NCBI GenBank assembly: GCA_025935475.1
Contig: JAICVE010000118.1
Span: forward strand, 1-8,050
DNA: 8,050 bases
Direction: 5' to 3'
Origin: Nitrospira sp.
GTDB taxonomy: Bacteria > Nitrospirota > Nitrospiria > Nitrospirales > Nitrospiraceae
The notes below the pieces were generated by a model. It searched no databases. It had not been told where the DNA came from and was given only the letters and a program-made list of their open reading frames with translations. Each line of letters opens with the position of its first letter. Position 1 is the stretch's first letter. This document shows positions 1 through 5,518 of this stretch, piece after piece. The position numbers were made by a program, and so were the translations under genes.

Positions 1-789
1 GACCTCGATGCCGACTCTCCCTTACGTTCCGAGGGCCGTACCATCCACGCAACCGCCGATCATGTCAGTATTCGACACCATCGATACGACACCATCCGGT
101 TCCAGGACTTTGTTCAGGCCCTGGGAACGCATGGTCTCTCCGCCCAGTCGTCAAGGTCGCTGCCTCCCCCACTGGCTATTAATGGACCTCCTCCCGCCCC
201 GGACGAACCGGTGACGTTGAGGGGACTGTTCAGGCACCTGGACCAGCAACTGGGCCAGACGACGCTCGTCATTGCGGACGTCGGAGAGGCGTTATTCGCC
301 GCCGCAGATCTCCACGTGCATCGTCGGTTTGAATTTCTCTCGCCGGCGTACTACACATCGATGGGGTTCGCCGTGCCTGCATCAATCGGCGCCTCCTTCG
401 CTGACCCAACGCTTCGTCCCATCGTCTTGGTCGGCGATGGCGCGTTTCAGATGACGGGATCGGAACTCTCGACTGCAGTGCGCTATAAGCAGACACCGAT
501 CGTGATTGTGCTGAACAATCGGGGATATTCGACCGAACGTGAAATCCTCGAAGGACCCTTCAACGACCTTCACAACTGGCACTACGAACGGATTTGCGAT
601 TTGATCGGTGGAGGCATCGGCATCGTGATCCGAACGCAGCAGCAATTTGAGCAGACGTTGGCGAAAGCCTTGGCCGATTCCGGTCAGATGTACGTCCTGA
701 ACGTGCTGCTGGACCCGGCTGACCGGTCGCCGGGCATGATCCGTCTGGCTCATCGCCTGGCCAAACGTCTTTCCACCGACCGCCCATAA
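1..789 (+). CDS. ThDP-dependent 2-keto-acid decarboxylase (pyruvate/indolepyruvate decarboxylase family), C-terminal half
   Basis: The frame is open from base 1, so this is the last 262 residues of a protein that normally has about 550. The apparent GTG start at 211 is internal. The first ~45 residues look like the end of the central domain, followed by a proline-rich linker. The rest is the pyrophosphate-binding domain. The ThDP/Mg motif is clear: GDG at 433-441, then NN at 514-519, followed by RGYSTERE, very like the NNxGYTxE stretch of pyruvate and indolepyruvate decarboxylases. Upstream, SPAYYTSMGFAVPASIGAS fits the usual stretch before GDG. Enzymes of this family decarboxylate a 2-keto acid to an aldehyde in the cytoplasm. 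The substrate cannot be read from this half, because substrate and catalytic residues of the N-terminal domain are missing. Acetolactate synthase is less likely given the NNxGY(S/T)xE motif. It ends in TAA, 299 bases before the phosphatase gene. Confidence 0.88.
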   Translation, partial: DLDADSPLRSEGRTIHATADHVSIRHHRYDTIRFQDFVQALGTHGLSAQSSRSLPPPLAINGPPPAPDEPVTLRGLFRHLDQQLGQTTLVIADVGEALFAAADLHVHRRFEFLSPAYYTSMGFAVPASIGASFADPTLRPIVLVGDGAFQMTGSELSTAVRYKQTPIVIVLNNRGYSTEREILEGPFNDLHNWHYERICDLIGGGIGIVIRTQQQFEQTLAKALADSGQMYVLNVLLDPADRSPGMIRLAHRLAKRLSTDRP

Positions 790-841
790 CCCCTGGCCTG
801 TATCCCAATTCGCCCATGTAGGAGTGAAGGTTTTTCCCATC

Positions 842-900
842 ACTTTTTCTGCCTCGACCCAGCCGCCTATCAAGGGCTGGACCTACAATTTCGAAAAAGT
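842..900. repeat. nested inverted repeat downstream of the decarboxylase gene
   Basis: An 8-base perfect inverted repeat (ACTTTTTC at 842-849, GAAAAAGT at 893-900) encloses a second one of 6 bases (CCAGCC at 859-864, GGCTGG at 875-880, loop 10 bases). Folded as RNA this gives two coaxial stems separated by an internal loop of 9 and 12 bases. It lies 52 bases after the decarboxylase stop. It could be a weak bidirectional terminator or part of the leader of the next gene; there is no classical GC stem plus T-tract. Confidence 0.4.
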
Positions 901-1078
901 ACTTAGTGGCACGCCATGTGCATTCTCAGGGTTCCAGCCTGGCATACCACGCACGCACCTCTTAGGCTCAATGAGCGTCGGATCCTCCGTCGCGTCGGCT
1001 CGAGCGGGGTGGCCGATCTTCGCCCTTGGTGATGATGCAGAAACCGGTCACGGCATACACAGTGACAAAGTGGCTCGC

Positions 1079-1082
1079 GGAG
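1079..1082 (+). promoter_or_regulatory. ribosome binding site of the phosphatase gene
   Basis: GGAG lies 6 bases before the ATG at 1089. This decides the start: the upstream in-frame ATG at 1026 would add 21 residues that do not belong to the HAD fold, whose first strand begins right after the chosen methionine. Confidence 0.6.
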
Positions 1083-1088
1083 CCTTCT

Positions 1089-1946
1089 ATGCCGCATTAC
1101 GTCGTGTTTGTCGACCTGGACGGTACCCTGTTGAATACCGGCACCGCCTCATGGGAAGCCGCAGCTCCGGCGTTGCAGGCGTTACGCACCTACGCCATTC
1201 CGCTCATTCTGGTGTCGAGCAAGACCAGAGCCGAGCTTGAGCCGCTTCGACGACGGCTGCAGCATCAGGACCCTTTCATTGCCGAGAACGGCGCCGCCGT
1301 CTTCGTACCGCAGGGATTGTTCACCTTTCCCCTAGAACGTGCGCGCACGAAAGCCTCGTACGACGTGATCGAGCTGGGGATGCCCTATCAGATGTTGCGC
1401 GATGTGCTCAAACAGATCGAAGACGCCGTCGAAACGCCGCTCCATGGTTTCGGCGACCTGTCTGTCGATGACATCATGCAGGTCACCGGTCTGTCCCGTG
1501 CCGATGCGACGTTGGCCACGATGCGGGAGTATGACGAACCGTTTCTACTCCAAGGGCCGCAAACGCTGGTGGAAGAAGTCTGCCGGCAGATCGTCACTCG
1601 AGGGTTGCGGTGGACGAAGACCGGAGGGCTCTTTCATCTGACTGGAGATAATGACAAAGGAGAGGCCGCTGAAATCCTGATGCGCTGCTATCAGCGCGAA
1701 CAACGACTGACGTTTCAGTCGCGTCGGGTCGAAAGTGTTGGGATCGGGGAAAGCATCGCTGATGTTCCACTGCTGGCAGTCGTCGACCATCCCATTCTCG
1801 TGCAGAGGCCCGACGGCTCCTTTGATACGGATGTCCTTCTCCCTCGGCTCGTGCGTACCAGGGGCATCGGAGCCGCAGGGTGGAACGACGCAATGCTGCG
1901 GCTGCTGAGACATAGCTTCCCTGGAGAAATGGGGTTGGCAGGCTGA
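1089..1946 (+). CDS. mpgP: mannosyl-3-phosphoglycerate phosphatase (HAD superfamily)
   Basis: A 285-residue HAD phosphatase. In the family it removes phosphate from mannosyl-3-phosphoglycerate to give the compatible solute mannosylglycerate, the second step after the synthase MpgS, in the cytoplasm. Motif I is DLDGTLL (D9 nucleophile, D11), motif II is SSKTR (43-47), AENG follows at 65-68, the cap carries the family-typical REYDEPF (146-152), and motif III is GDNDKGEA with K190. Motif IV reads GESIAD (220-225) where GDSxND is usual: the first Asp is Glu221 and Asn is Ala224, while D225 is kept. Metal binding may therefore be altered. A glucosyl-3-phosphoglycerate or other sugar-phosphate phosphatase is possible. 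No mpgS is in the window; it might lie upstream of the decarboxylase. The start was chosen from the RBS and the HAD N-terminus. Confidence 0.82.
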   Translation: MPHYVVFVDLDGTLLNTGTASWEAAAPALQALRTYAIPLILVSSKTRAELEPLRRRLQHQDPFIAENGAAVFVPQGLFTFPLERARTKASYDVIELGMPYQMLRDVLKQIEDAVETPLHGFGDLSVDDIMQVTGLSRADATLATMREYDEPFLLQGPQTLVEEVCRQIVTRGLRWTKTGGLFHLTGDNDKGEAAEILMRCYQREQRLTFQSRRVESVGIGESIADVPLLAVVDHPILVQRPDGSFDTDVLLPRLVRTRGIGAAGWNDAMLRLLRHSFPGEMGLAG

Positions 1947-1950
1947 ATAC

Positions 1951-1980
1951 GCTCTCAATTGAGAGCCAGCTAACTTTTTT
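1951..1980 (+). terminator. possible terminator: 16-base perfect palindrome followed by a T-tract
   Basis: GCTCTCAATTGAGAGC (1951-1966) is a perfect palindrome directly after the mpgP stop. As RNA it forms a 6-bp stem with an AATT loop, extendable by GCTG (1942-1945) with CAGC (1967-1970) across a bulge. Six Ts follow at 1975-1980, a little farther from the stem than in a classical terminator. It sits between two convergent genes; no T-tract serves the opposite strand. A protein-binding palindrome is the alternative. Confidence 0.5.
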
Positions 1981-2173
1981 GGGGAGCTCCCTTCGAAGCA
2001 AAGACCGTCGCGTCACAGGCCACATACTTGATCTGCTTCATGGGTACGATGATCACTTCTTTCGCCGAATCCACCTCGAGCACCTCCATATCGTCGCTGA
2101 TGGTATGCCTGATCGCATCCTTCACGACCAGTTCTTGATTATCGACGAACACGATCTTCACCCAATATTGCAC
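1970..2173 (-). CDS. small protein of unknown function, downstream of proC
   Basis: A 67-residue protein that I cannot assign to a family. It starts with GTG at 2173, chosen because AAGGAG (2188-2183) lies 9 bases ahead; longer in-frame extensions would overlap proC and read out-of-frame proC sequence. The sequence alternates hydrophobic and polar residues (WVKIVFVDNQ, MEVLEVDSAKEVIIVPMKQIKYVAC), which suggests four or five beta strands, perhaps a small barrel, with a lysine-containing polar tail. There is no signal sequence or membrane segment, so it is probably cytoplasmic. It begins 16 bases after the proC stop and is very likely co-transcribed with it. Its stop codon is 24 bases from the convergent mpgP stop. 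Confidence 0.65.
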   Translation of the reverse strand: MQYWVKIVFVDNQELVVKDAIRHTISDDMEVLEVDSAKEVIIVPMKQIKYVACDATVFASKGAPQKS

Positions 2174-2182
2174 GATGGCCTT

Positions 2183-2188
2183 CTCCTT
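2183..2188 (-). promoter_or_regulatory. ribosome binding site of the small protein gene
   Basis: AAGGAG on the - strand, 9 bases before the GTG at 2173, inside the 16-base gap after proC. It is the reason for choosing this non-ATG start. Confidence 0.6.
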
Positions 2189-2189
2189 G

Positions 2190-3008
2190 TTAGAAACCTG
2201 TTCCCAGCTCGTGTGATCGCTGCGCAGCGGCCTCGACCGCCGATAGCAATGCGGTTCGCAAACCGCCACGCTCCAACTCATATAGACCGGCAATCGACGT
2301 GCCGCCCGGTGAGGCCACGCGGTCTTTGAGGACGCCGGGGTGCTCCTGAGAACTCAACACAAGGCGTGCCGCCCCGGAAACCGTTTGCGCGGCCAAGAGT
2401 TGCGCCGTCTCACGGGGTAATCCCATTTTCACGCCGCCGTCCGCCAATGCCTCGATCAGGACATAGACATAGGCGGGTCCGCTTCCACTCAACCCGGTCA
2501 CCGCATCCAGCCAGCGCTCTTCCACTTTGACCACCTGCCCGATCGATTCGAACAAGGTCCAAGCCGACGCGGCATCGCGCGGGGGCAACCCCTCTTCGTA
2601 GGCCACGGCGGTCACACCTTCTCTGACCAGAGAAGGCGTGTTCGGCATCGAACGAATAATCCTGTGGACCCCGGGCAGACCGCGGGCAATCCGAGCGATC
2701 GGATAGCCGGCTGCGACCGAGACGATCAAGGTGTCAGCACCTACTGCTCCGGCGATTTCGACCAGGACGTCGTCAAGGATTTGCGGTTCCACCGCAAGAA
2801 CCAGGATGTCAGCCTCCTGTGCCACAGCCGGATTACTGGCAAACGTTTGGATATTATAGGTCTGATGAAGCCAGCTCAGCCGCGACTCATCGATGTCTGA
2901 CGCGAGGAGTTGGGCCGGAAGCACCCGCTCGGCATGCAGCAGACCTGCGATCAGCGCTTGAGCCATGTTCCCCGCGCCGATAAAACCTATCGTGCAGTCC
3001 GACAGCAT
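2190..3008 (-). CDS. proC: pyrroline-5-carboxylate reductase
   Basis: A 272-residue protein that reduces 1-pyrroline-5-carboxylate to L-proline with NAD(P)H, the last step of proline synthesis, in the cytoplasm. The N-terminal Rossmann fold shows IGFIGAGNMAQAL at residues 7-19. The catalytic/dimer half contains RSMPNTP, LSGSGPAYVY and the family signature LKDRVASPGGTSIAGLYELE near residues 227-246. Length matches bacterial ProC. The start is the ATG at 3008, which places the nucleotide-binding strand right at the N-terminus; an in-frame TTG at 3035 would add nine residues and has no Shine-Dalgarno sequence. No good ribosome binding site stands before the ATG either: GGAGG is about 20 bases away. 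A good TATAAT ends 7 bases before the ATG, so the mRNA may be leaderless. The 67-residue gene follows it. Confidence 0.95.
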   Translation of the reverse strand: MLSDCTIGFIGAGNMAQALIAGLLHAERVLPAQLLASDIDESRLSWLHQTYNIQTFASNPAVAQEADILVLAVEPQILDDVLVEIAGAVGADTLIVSVAAGYPIARIARGLPGVHRIIRSMPNTPSLVREGVTAVAYEEGLPPRDAASAWTLFESIGQVVKVEERWLDAVTGLSGSGPAYVYVLIEALADGGVKMGLPRETAQLLAAQTVSGAARLVLSSQEHPGVLKDRVASPGGTSIAGLYELERGGLRTALLSAVEAAAQRSHELGTGF

Positions 3009-3015
3009 GCGGGCG

Positions 3016-3045
3016 ATTATACTGTCGGCCTCCAAAGCGCTTCAA
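3016..3045 (-). promoter_or_regulatory. predicted sigma70-type promoter of proC
   Basis: On the - strand TTGAAG (3045-3040) and TATAAT (3021-3016) are separated by 18 bases. The -10 box is consensus and the -35 matches in four of six positions. Transcription would begin about 7 bases after the -10 box, practically at the proC ATG (3008). It is a sequence prediction only. Confidence 0.5.
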
Positions 3046-3061
3046 TGTGGAACTTGCCGAT

Positions 3062-3096
3062 ATCGATGGCTGTTCGGTAGAGTGATACCCATCGAT
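3062..3096. repeat. 8-base inverted repeat in the divergent promoter region
   Basis: ATCGATGG (3062-3069) and CCATCGAT (3089-3096) are perfect inverted copies with 19 bases between them. Centre-to-centre spacing is 27 bases. They lie between divergent proC and the HEAT-protein gene and could be half-sites of an operator or a long hairpin in the leader of the HEAT gene. Confidence 0.4.
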
Positions 3097-3126
3097 TCTC
3101 AGCATTTATCACTACAAATCATATGG

Positions 3127-3148
3127 ATCATCGCTCGATGATGGGAGG
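3127..3148 (+). promoter_or_regulatory. ribosome binding site of the HEAT-protein gene with an adjoining small inverted repeat
   Basis: GGGAGG (3143-3148) stands 5 bases before the ATG at 3154, a strong Shine-Dalgarno sequence. Immediately before it ATCATCG (3127-3133) and CGATGAT (3136-3142) are inverted copies two bases apart; a realistic RNA hairpin would use five base pairs and a six-base loop. The hairpin abuts the ribosome binding site without covering it. Confidence 0.6.
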
Positions 3149-3153
3149 CACTC

Positions 3154-4227
3154 ATGAAGCAGTTGGCGCTCTCGGGTCTCGCGCTCCTCGTACTGCTCGT
3201 CTCACCCAGTTGGGCCCGTCAAGAATCGCTGACACCGGAGGAAAAACAGAAGCTTGAAAAGATCGACAAGGTGCTGATCGAAGTCATCGCCTTGTCCGAC
3301 AAGGAATCGACGGATGCCGGTCCCTTTCGAGAGGTTGTCAGCAAACGTCTGCAGGAATTCGGTTATACGGTCGTGACCGATCCGGCTCAGCCTCACGATG
3401 TGACGTTCAACGTCAAGTGCGAACAGCACAAAATCTGGGAAGGCACGACCAAAATGGGCAGTGATGCGGACCTTCCCGATTCTCCCTCACGGCTCTGGAA
3501 GGGGCCGGCCTGCCAGCTTTCCTATCTCTTGGACGGCAAGAGGATGGCGTGGCGGAAAGAGGTCCGGACCGATTTTGCGGACGCACAACAGGCAGCCGAA
3601 GCCGCCCATGCCGGAGATCCGTCTGACTACGCGATGAGCAAGTTGAAGGAACGGTTGGAGGACTATGACTTCCCCGCGCTGATCACGGCCGAGTGGGGGC
3701 AAGAAGAACGCCTGTTCAAAGTATATGATAATCCCGCTACGCCGACGGCCAGGAAAGTGCGACTGATTGGATTATTCGGCTACCTCTTCGAGGCCAGAGC
3801 CGTCCCTCGTCTGGTGACTGCACTCAAAGGCGACGACATTGAAATGGCGAAGGCGTCGGCGCTGGCACTCGGCAACATCGGGCAGAAAGACACGGTTCCC
3901 GTCCTCATCGACACGATGAAGAACGGGAAACCTGAGTTGCGGCCGTCGGCCGCCAAAGCGTTGGGTGTCCTTGGAGCGCTGCATGGCGATTTTACGATCG
4001 TCGACCCCCTGCTCGAAACATTGAAGACGGACGACGTCGCATTGAAAACCGAGGTCGCCTGGGCCCTGGGCAAATTGCCCGATCGAAAGGCGTACGAACC
4101 TCTCTATGCGTTACAGAAATCGCTACATCAGGTCCGCGACAACGACGCCGATCCCCAACTGGTCAAATTGAAGGAAGCCGTCAACTGGAGTATCAAGCAG
4201 ATCGACACATGGGAGTATCTGCAGTAG
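3154..4227 (+). CDS. exported HEAT-repeat protein
   Basis: A 357-residue protein with a typical Sec signal peptide: MKQ, a leucine-rich core and SWA before the likely cleavage after residue 21. No lipobox is present, so it is probably periplasmic. Residues ~25-180 form a domain I do not recognise; it contains FREVVSKRLQEFGYTVV and a two-cysteine stretch (VKCEQHKIW and GPACQLSYLLDGKR), reminiscent of outer-membrane-associated proteins that handle small ligands, but this is not an assignment. Residues ~195-345 are about four HEAT/PBS-lyase-type helical repeats (AVPRLVTALKGDD, SALALGNIGQKDTVPVLIDTM, SAAKALGVLG, EVAWALGKLPDRKAYEPL), which normally act as a protein-binding scaffold. A second exported protein starts 8 bases after the stop, so the two are likely an operon. 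The function is unknown; the repeat call is secure, the N-terminal domain is not. Confidence 0.8.
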   Translation: MKQLALSGLALLVLLVSPSWARQESLTPEEKQKLEKIDKVLIEVIALSDKESTDAGPFREVVSKRLQEFGYTVVTDPAQPHDVTFNVKCEQHKIWEGTTKMGSDADLPDSPSRLWKGPACQLSYLLDGKRMAWRKEVRTDFADAQQAAEAAHAGDPSDYAMSKLKERLEDYDFPALITAEWGQEERLFKVYDNPATPTARKVRLIGLFGYLFEARAVPRLVTALKGDDIEMAKASALALGNIGQKDTVPVLIDTMKNGKPELRPSAAKALGVLGALHGDFTIVDPLLETLKTDDVALKTEVAWALGKLPDRKAYEPLYALQKSLHQVRDNDADPQLVKLKEAVNWSIKQIDTWEYLQ

Positions 4228-4234
4228 GACACCC

Positions 4235-4777
4235 GTGAGCCCGATCGTTCGCCGAGCACGTATGCTGAAGCCGATTGTGTGTCTCATCGGATGCACGATT
4301 TCGGCGATTACCTGGTTCCCAGCCGGACCTGGCTGGACGCAAACCATCGGAGACGAAGCGGAGCTCGACCGGCTGCGGGTGAAGGCGGAAGATGCCATAG
4401 CGAACGACGACCCTGAGGGCGCCGCCATGGCGATGGGCCGTGCGGCGATGATGGCCAAACGGCTGAGCCTGGTGAATCGAAACGACGGCACGTCGGCGCG
4501 CCTCTATCAAGGCGCCGAATCGCTGTTTCGTTCCCAGGAACACGGCTATCGTGCCATGGCCTTGTTCAGGCGGGCGGGCGGGCAACTGCCGGCATCCTCA
4601 GGGGTCTGCGGCAGCCTGGCATTGGCGCAAGGCAGCGTCCAGCACGCCCTCTCTGATCTGGCCACGGGGGACTCTCCGCCGGAGGCATTGATGGGGCGGG
4701 CGAAGCACTGGCGCGAGACCGCGGACGACTGGGTCACGGTCGTGGCAGCCATGATCGTCGACTATCAATGTCCGTGA
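4235..4777 (+). CDS. putative exported protein of unknown function
   Basis: A 180-residue protein starting with GTG at 4235, seven bases after the HEAT-protein stop, with AGGA (4226-4229) five bases ahead; this overlap of stop and RBS suggests translational coupling. An ATG at 4262 (residue 10) is an alternative but lacks a good RBS. The N-terminus has a basic stretch (RRAR) and a hydrophobic segment to about residue 33, ending in GPGWTQ, so it looks like a signal peptide. LIGC at 17-20 resembles a lipobox, but the hydrophobic stretch continues beyond the cysteine, so lipidation is doubtful. The mature part is alanine-rich and helical (residues 40-80), and C125 and C179 could form a disulfide. 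No known domain is recognised. Its stop is three bases from the stop of the convergent PIN gene. Confidence 0.68.
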   Translation: MSPIVRRARMLKPIVCLIGCTISAITWFPAGPGWTQTIGDEAELDRLRVKAEDAIANDDPEGAAMAMGRAAMMAKRLSLVNRNDGTSARLYQGAESLFRSQEHGYRAMALFRRAGGQLPASSGVCGSLALAQGSVQHALSDLATGDSPPEALMGRAKHWRETADDWVTVVAAMIVDYQCP

Positions 4778-4780
4778 CGG

Positions 4781-5224
4781 CTAATCCTCCTCAGGGTTGA
4801 TGATGTGGAGGCCTGCCGTTTTGCTCGCAGTCAACAGCTGCGTATCGGCACTCACCACGGTGAGGCGAAGCGGCTTCAGCTCAAGGGCTAGGGCCAAATG
4901 CAGCACTTGCTGTGTCCGCAGTCCCGGGTATTCCATCATCAGCTCTTTCGTCGAAAGATAGGTCTCCATCGTCGGCACGATGAATTGAAACAGTCCTTCC
5001 GCCGATTCCCGCTCGAATTTATGAATGACCGAGTAGCAATCATCTCTAGTCAGTTCGCCTTGCTGTGCTCGATTCGAAAACGCGGAATATAGCTCGGTAA
5101 CGGTCCAGGTCGGGAGAATGGCGACCTTACCGCGCTTCACCATTAACTTGTTCACGATCCTGGTCCCGCGTTCCATGCTGTAGCGTTTGACGAGCGCCGT
5201 CGAGTCGAAATAGTAATAGGGCAT
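4781..5224 (-). CDS. PIN-domain protein, probable VapC-like toxin with one altered active-site position
   Basis: A 147-residue PIN-domain protein; family members are Mg-dependent RNases, usually toxins held by a cognate antitoxin. It opens with YYFDSTALVKRY (D7), followed by WTVTELYSAF (E44), GLRTQQVLHLALAL and VVSADTQLLTASKTAGLHIINP (D127). The third position, normally the Asp of the LRxxDALHLA motif, is Gln106 here (codon CAA at 4909-4907). Three of the four usual acidic residues remain, so cleavage may be weakened, or the protein may bind RNA without cutting. Length is normal for VapC. The upstream basic gene ends three bases before the ATG, and GGGAGG (5239-5234) within that gene lies nine bases ahead of it, so translation is likely coupled. 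It is the last gene before a convergent one, with no visible terminator. Confidence 0.8.
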   Translation of the reverse strand: MPYYYFDSTALVKRYSMERGTRIVNKLMVKRGKVAILPTWTVTELYSAFSNRAQQGELTRDDCYSVIHKFERESAEGLFQFIVPTMETYLSTKELMMEYPGLRTQQVLHLALALELKPLRLTVVSADTQLLTASKTAGLHIINPEED

Positions 5225-5227
5225 GGA

Positions 5228-5491
5228 TCAGGCCCTCCCTTTGAGAATCACCGCGGCCAACGGCCCCGGCATTTTCGAGAGCCGATCTTGCAGCTCATCC
5301 AGCGGGACCTCCTCGTACCCCTCCCGCCGCAGCTTGTCCGCCAAATTTCCTGTATTAAAGCCGGCCGTATCGTTCTTCAACCGCTCGTTCAGCCGCCGCT
5401 TGGCGAGCCGACTCGGGACTCGTTGTTGCGTTGCCGTCAATCCCCTGCCGCGGCTCCGCGGCGCACGCCCACCCTGTTTCAGTCTGCTCAT
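5228..5491 (-). CDS. small basic protein, probable antitoxin partner of the PIN protein
   Basis: An 87-residue protein directly upstream of the PIN gene, with three bases between its stop and the PIN start, in the usual antitoxin-then-toxin order. The first ~35 residues are rich in Arg and Lys (GGRAPRSRGRGL, RLAKRRLNERLK), which would suit nucleic-acid binding. The C-terminal half has a helix-like GYEEVPLDELQDRLSKMPG that could be the toxin-binding part. I see no clear ribbon-helix-helix, AbrB or Phd fold, so the antitoxin role rests on position and size. The ATG at 5491 is supported by a purine run (AGGAGGGGAG, 5510-5501) whose GGGGAG lies nine bases ahead. It starts 27 bases after the lipoprotein stop and is probably co-transcribed with that operon. 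Confidence 0.65.
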   Translation of the reverse strand: MSRLKQGGRAPRSRGRGLTATQQRVPSRLAKRRLNERLKNDTAGFNTGNLADKLRREGYEEVPLDELQDRLSKMPGPLAAVILKGRA

Positions 5492-5500
5492 GCGAGTGCT

Positions 5501-5510
5501 CTCCCCTCCT
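5501..5510 (-). promoter_or_regulatory. ribosome binding site of the antitoxin-like gene
   Basis: AGGAGGGGAG on the - strand; GGGGAG lies nine bases before the ATG at 5491 and the AGGAGG part farther upstream. It occupies much of the 27-base gap after the lipoprotein gene, leaving little room for a separate promoter. Confidence 0.6.
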
Positions 5511-5518
5511 TGAAATGG

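Larger units (their letters stand above)
790..1088. other. intergenic region between decarboxylase and phosphatase genes
   Basis: These 299 bases hold no gene I can support. Besides the nested inverted repeat at 842-900 there are open frames on both strands (for example 824-1240 on +), but their translations are low-complexity and resemble no family I know, and the + frame runs 152 bases into the phosphatase gene. The phosphatase promoter may be here; I see no convincing -35/-10 pair. Confidence 0.5.

Noticed and set aside
211..789. Decarboxylase starting at the GTG at 211
   Set aside because: The frame is open to base 1 and the upstream residues continue the central domain, so GTG 211 is an internal codon.
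382..873. 163-codon - frame opposite the decarboxylase
   Set aside because: Antisense shadow of a gene with clear ThDP motifs.
1026..1088. Upstream ATG extension of mpgP
   Set aside because: The ATG at 1089 has GGAG at 6 bases and begins exactly at the HAD fold; the extra 21 residues are not family-like.
903..1097. 64-codon - frame in the intergenic region
   Set aside because: Arg/Cys/His-rich shadow-like translation with no ribosome binding site and no family resemblance.
824..1240. 138-codon + frame upstream of and into mpgP
   Set aside because: It overlaps mpgP by 152 bases in another frame, its translation has no recognisable family, and mpgP has the better start and motifs.
2174..2293. 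Longer start for the 67-residue gene
   Set aside because: It would be read out of frame from within proC and has no supporting ribosome binding site.
4193..4585. 130-codon - frame opposite the secreted-protein gene
   Set aside because: Arg/His/Pro-rich antisense translation without motifs or ribosome binding site; the + frame has a signal peptide and coupling to the HEAT gene.
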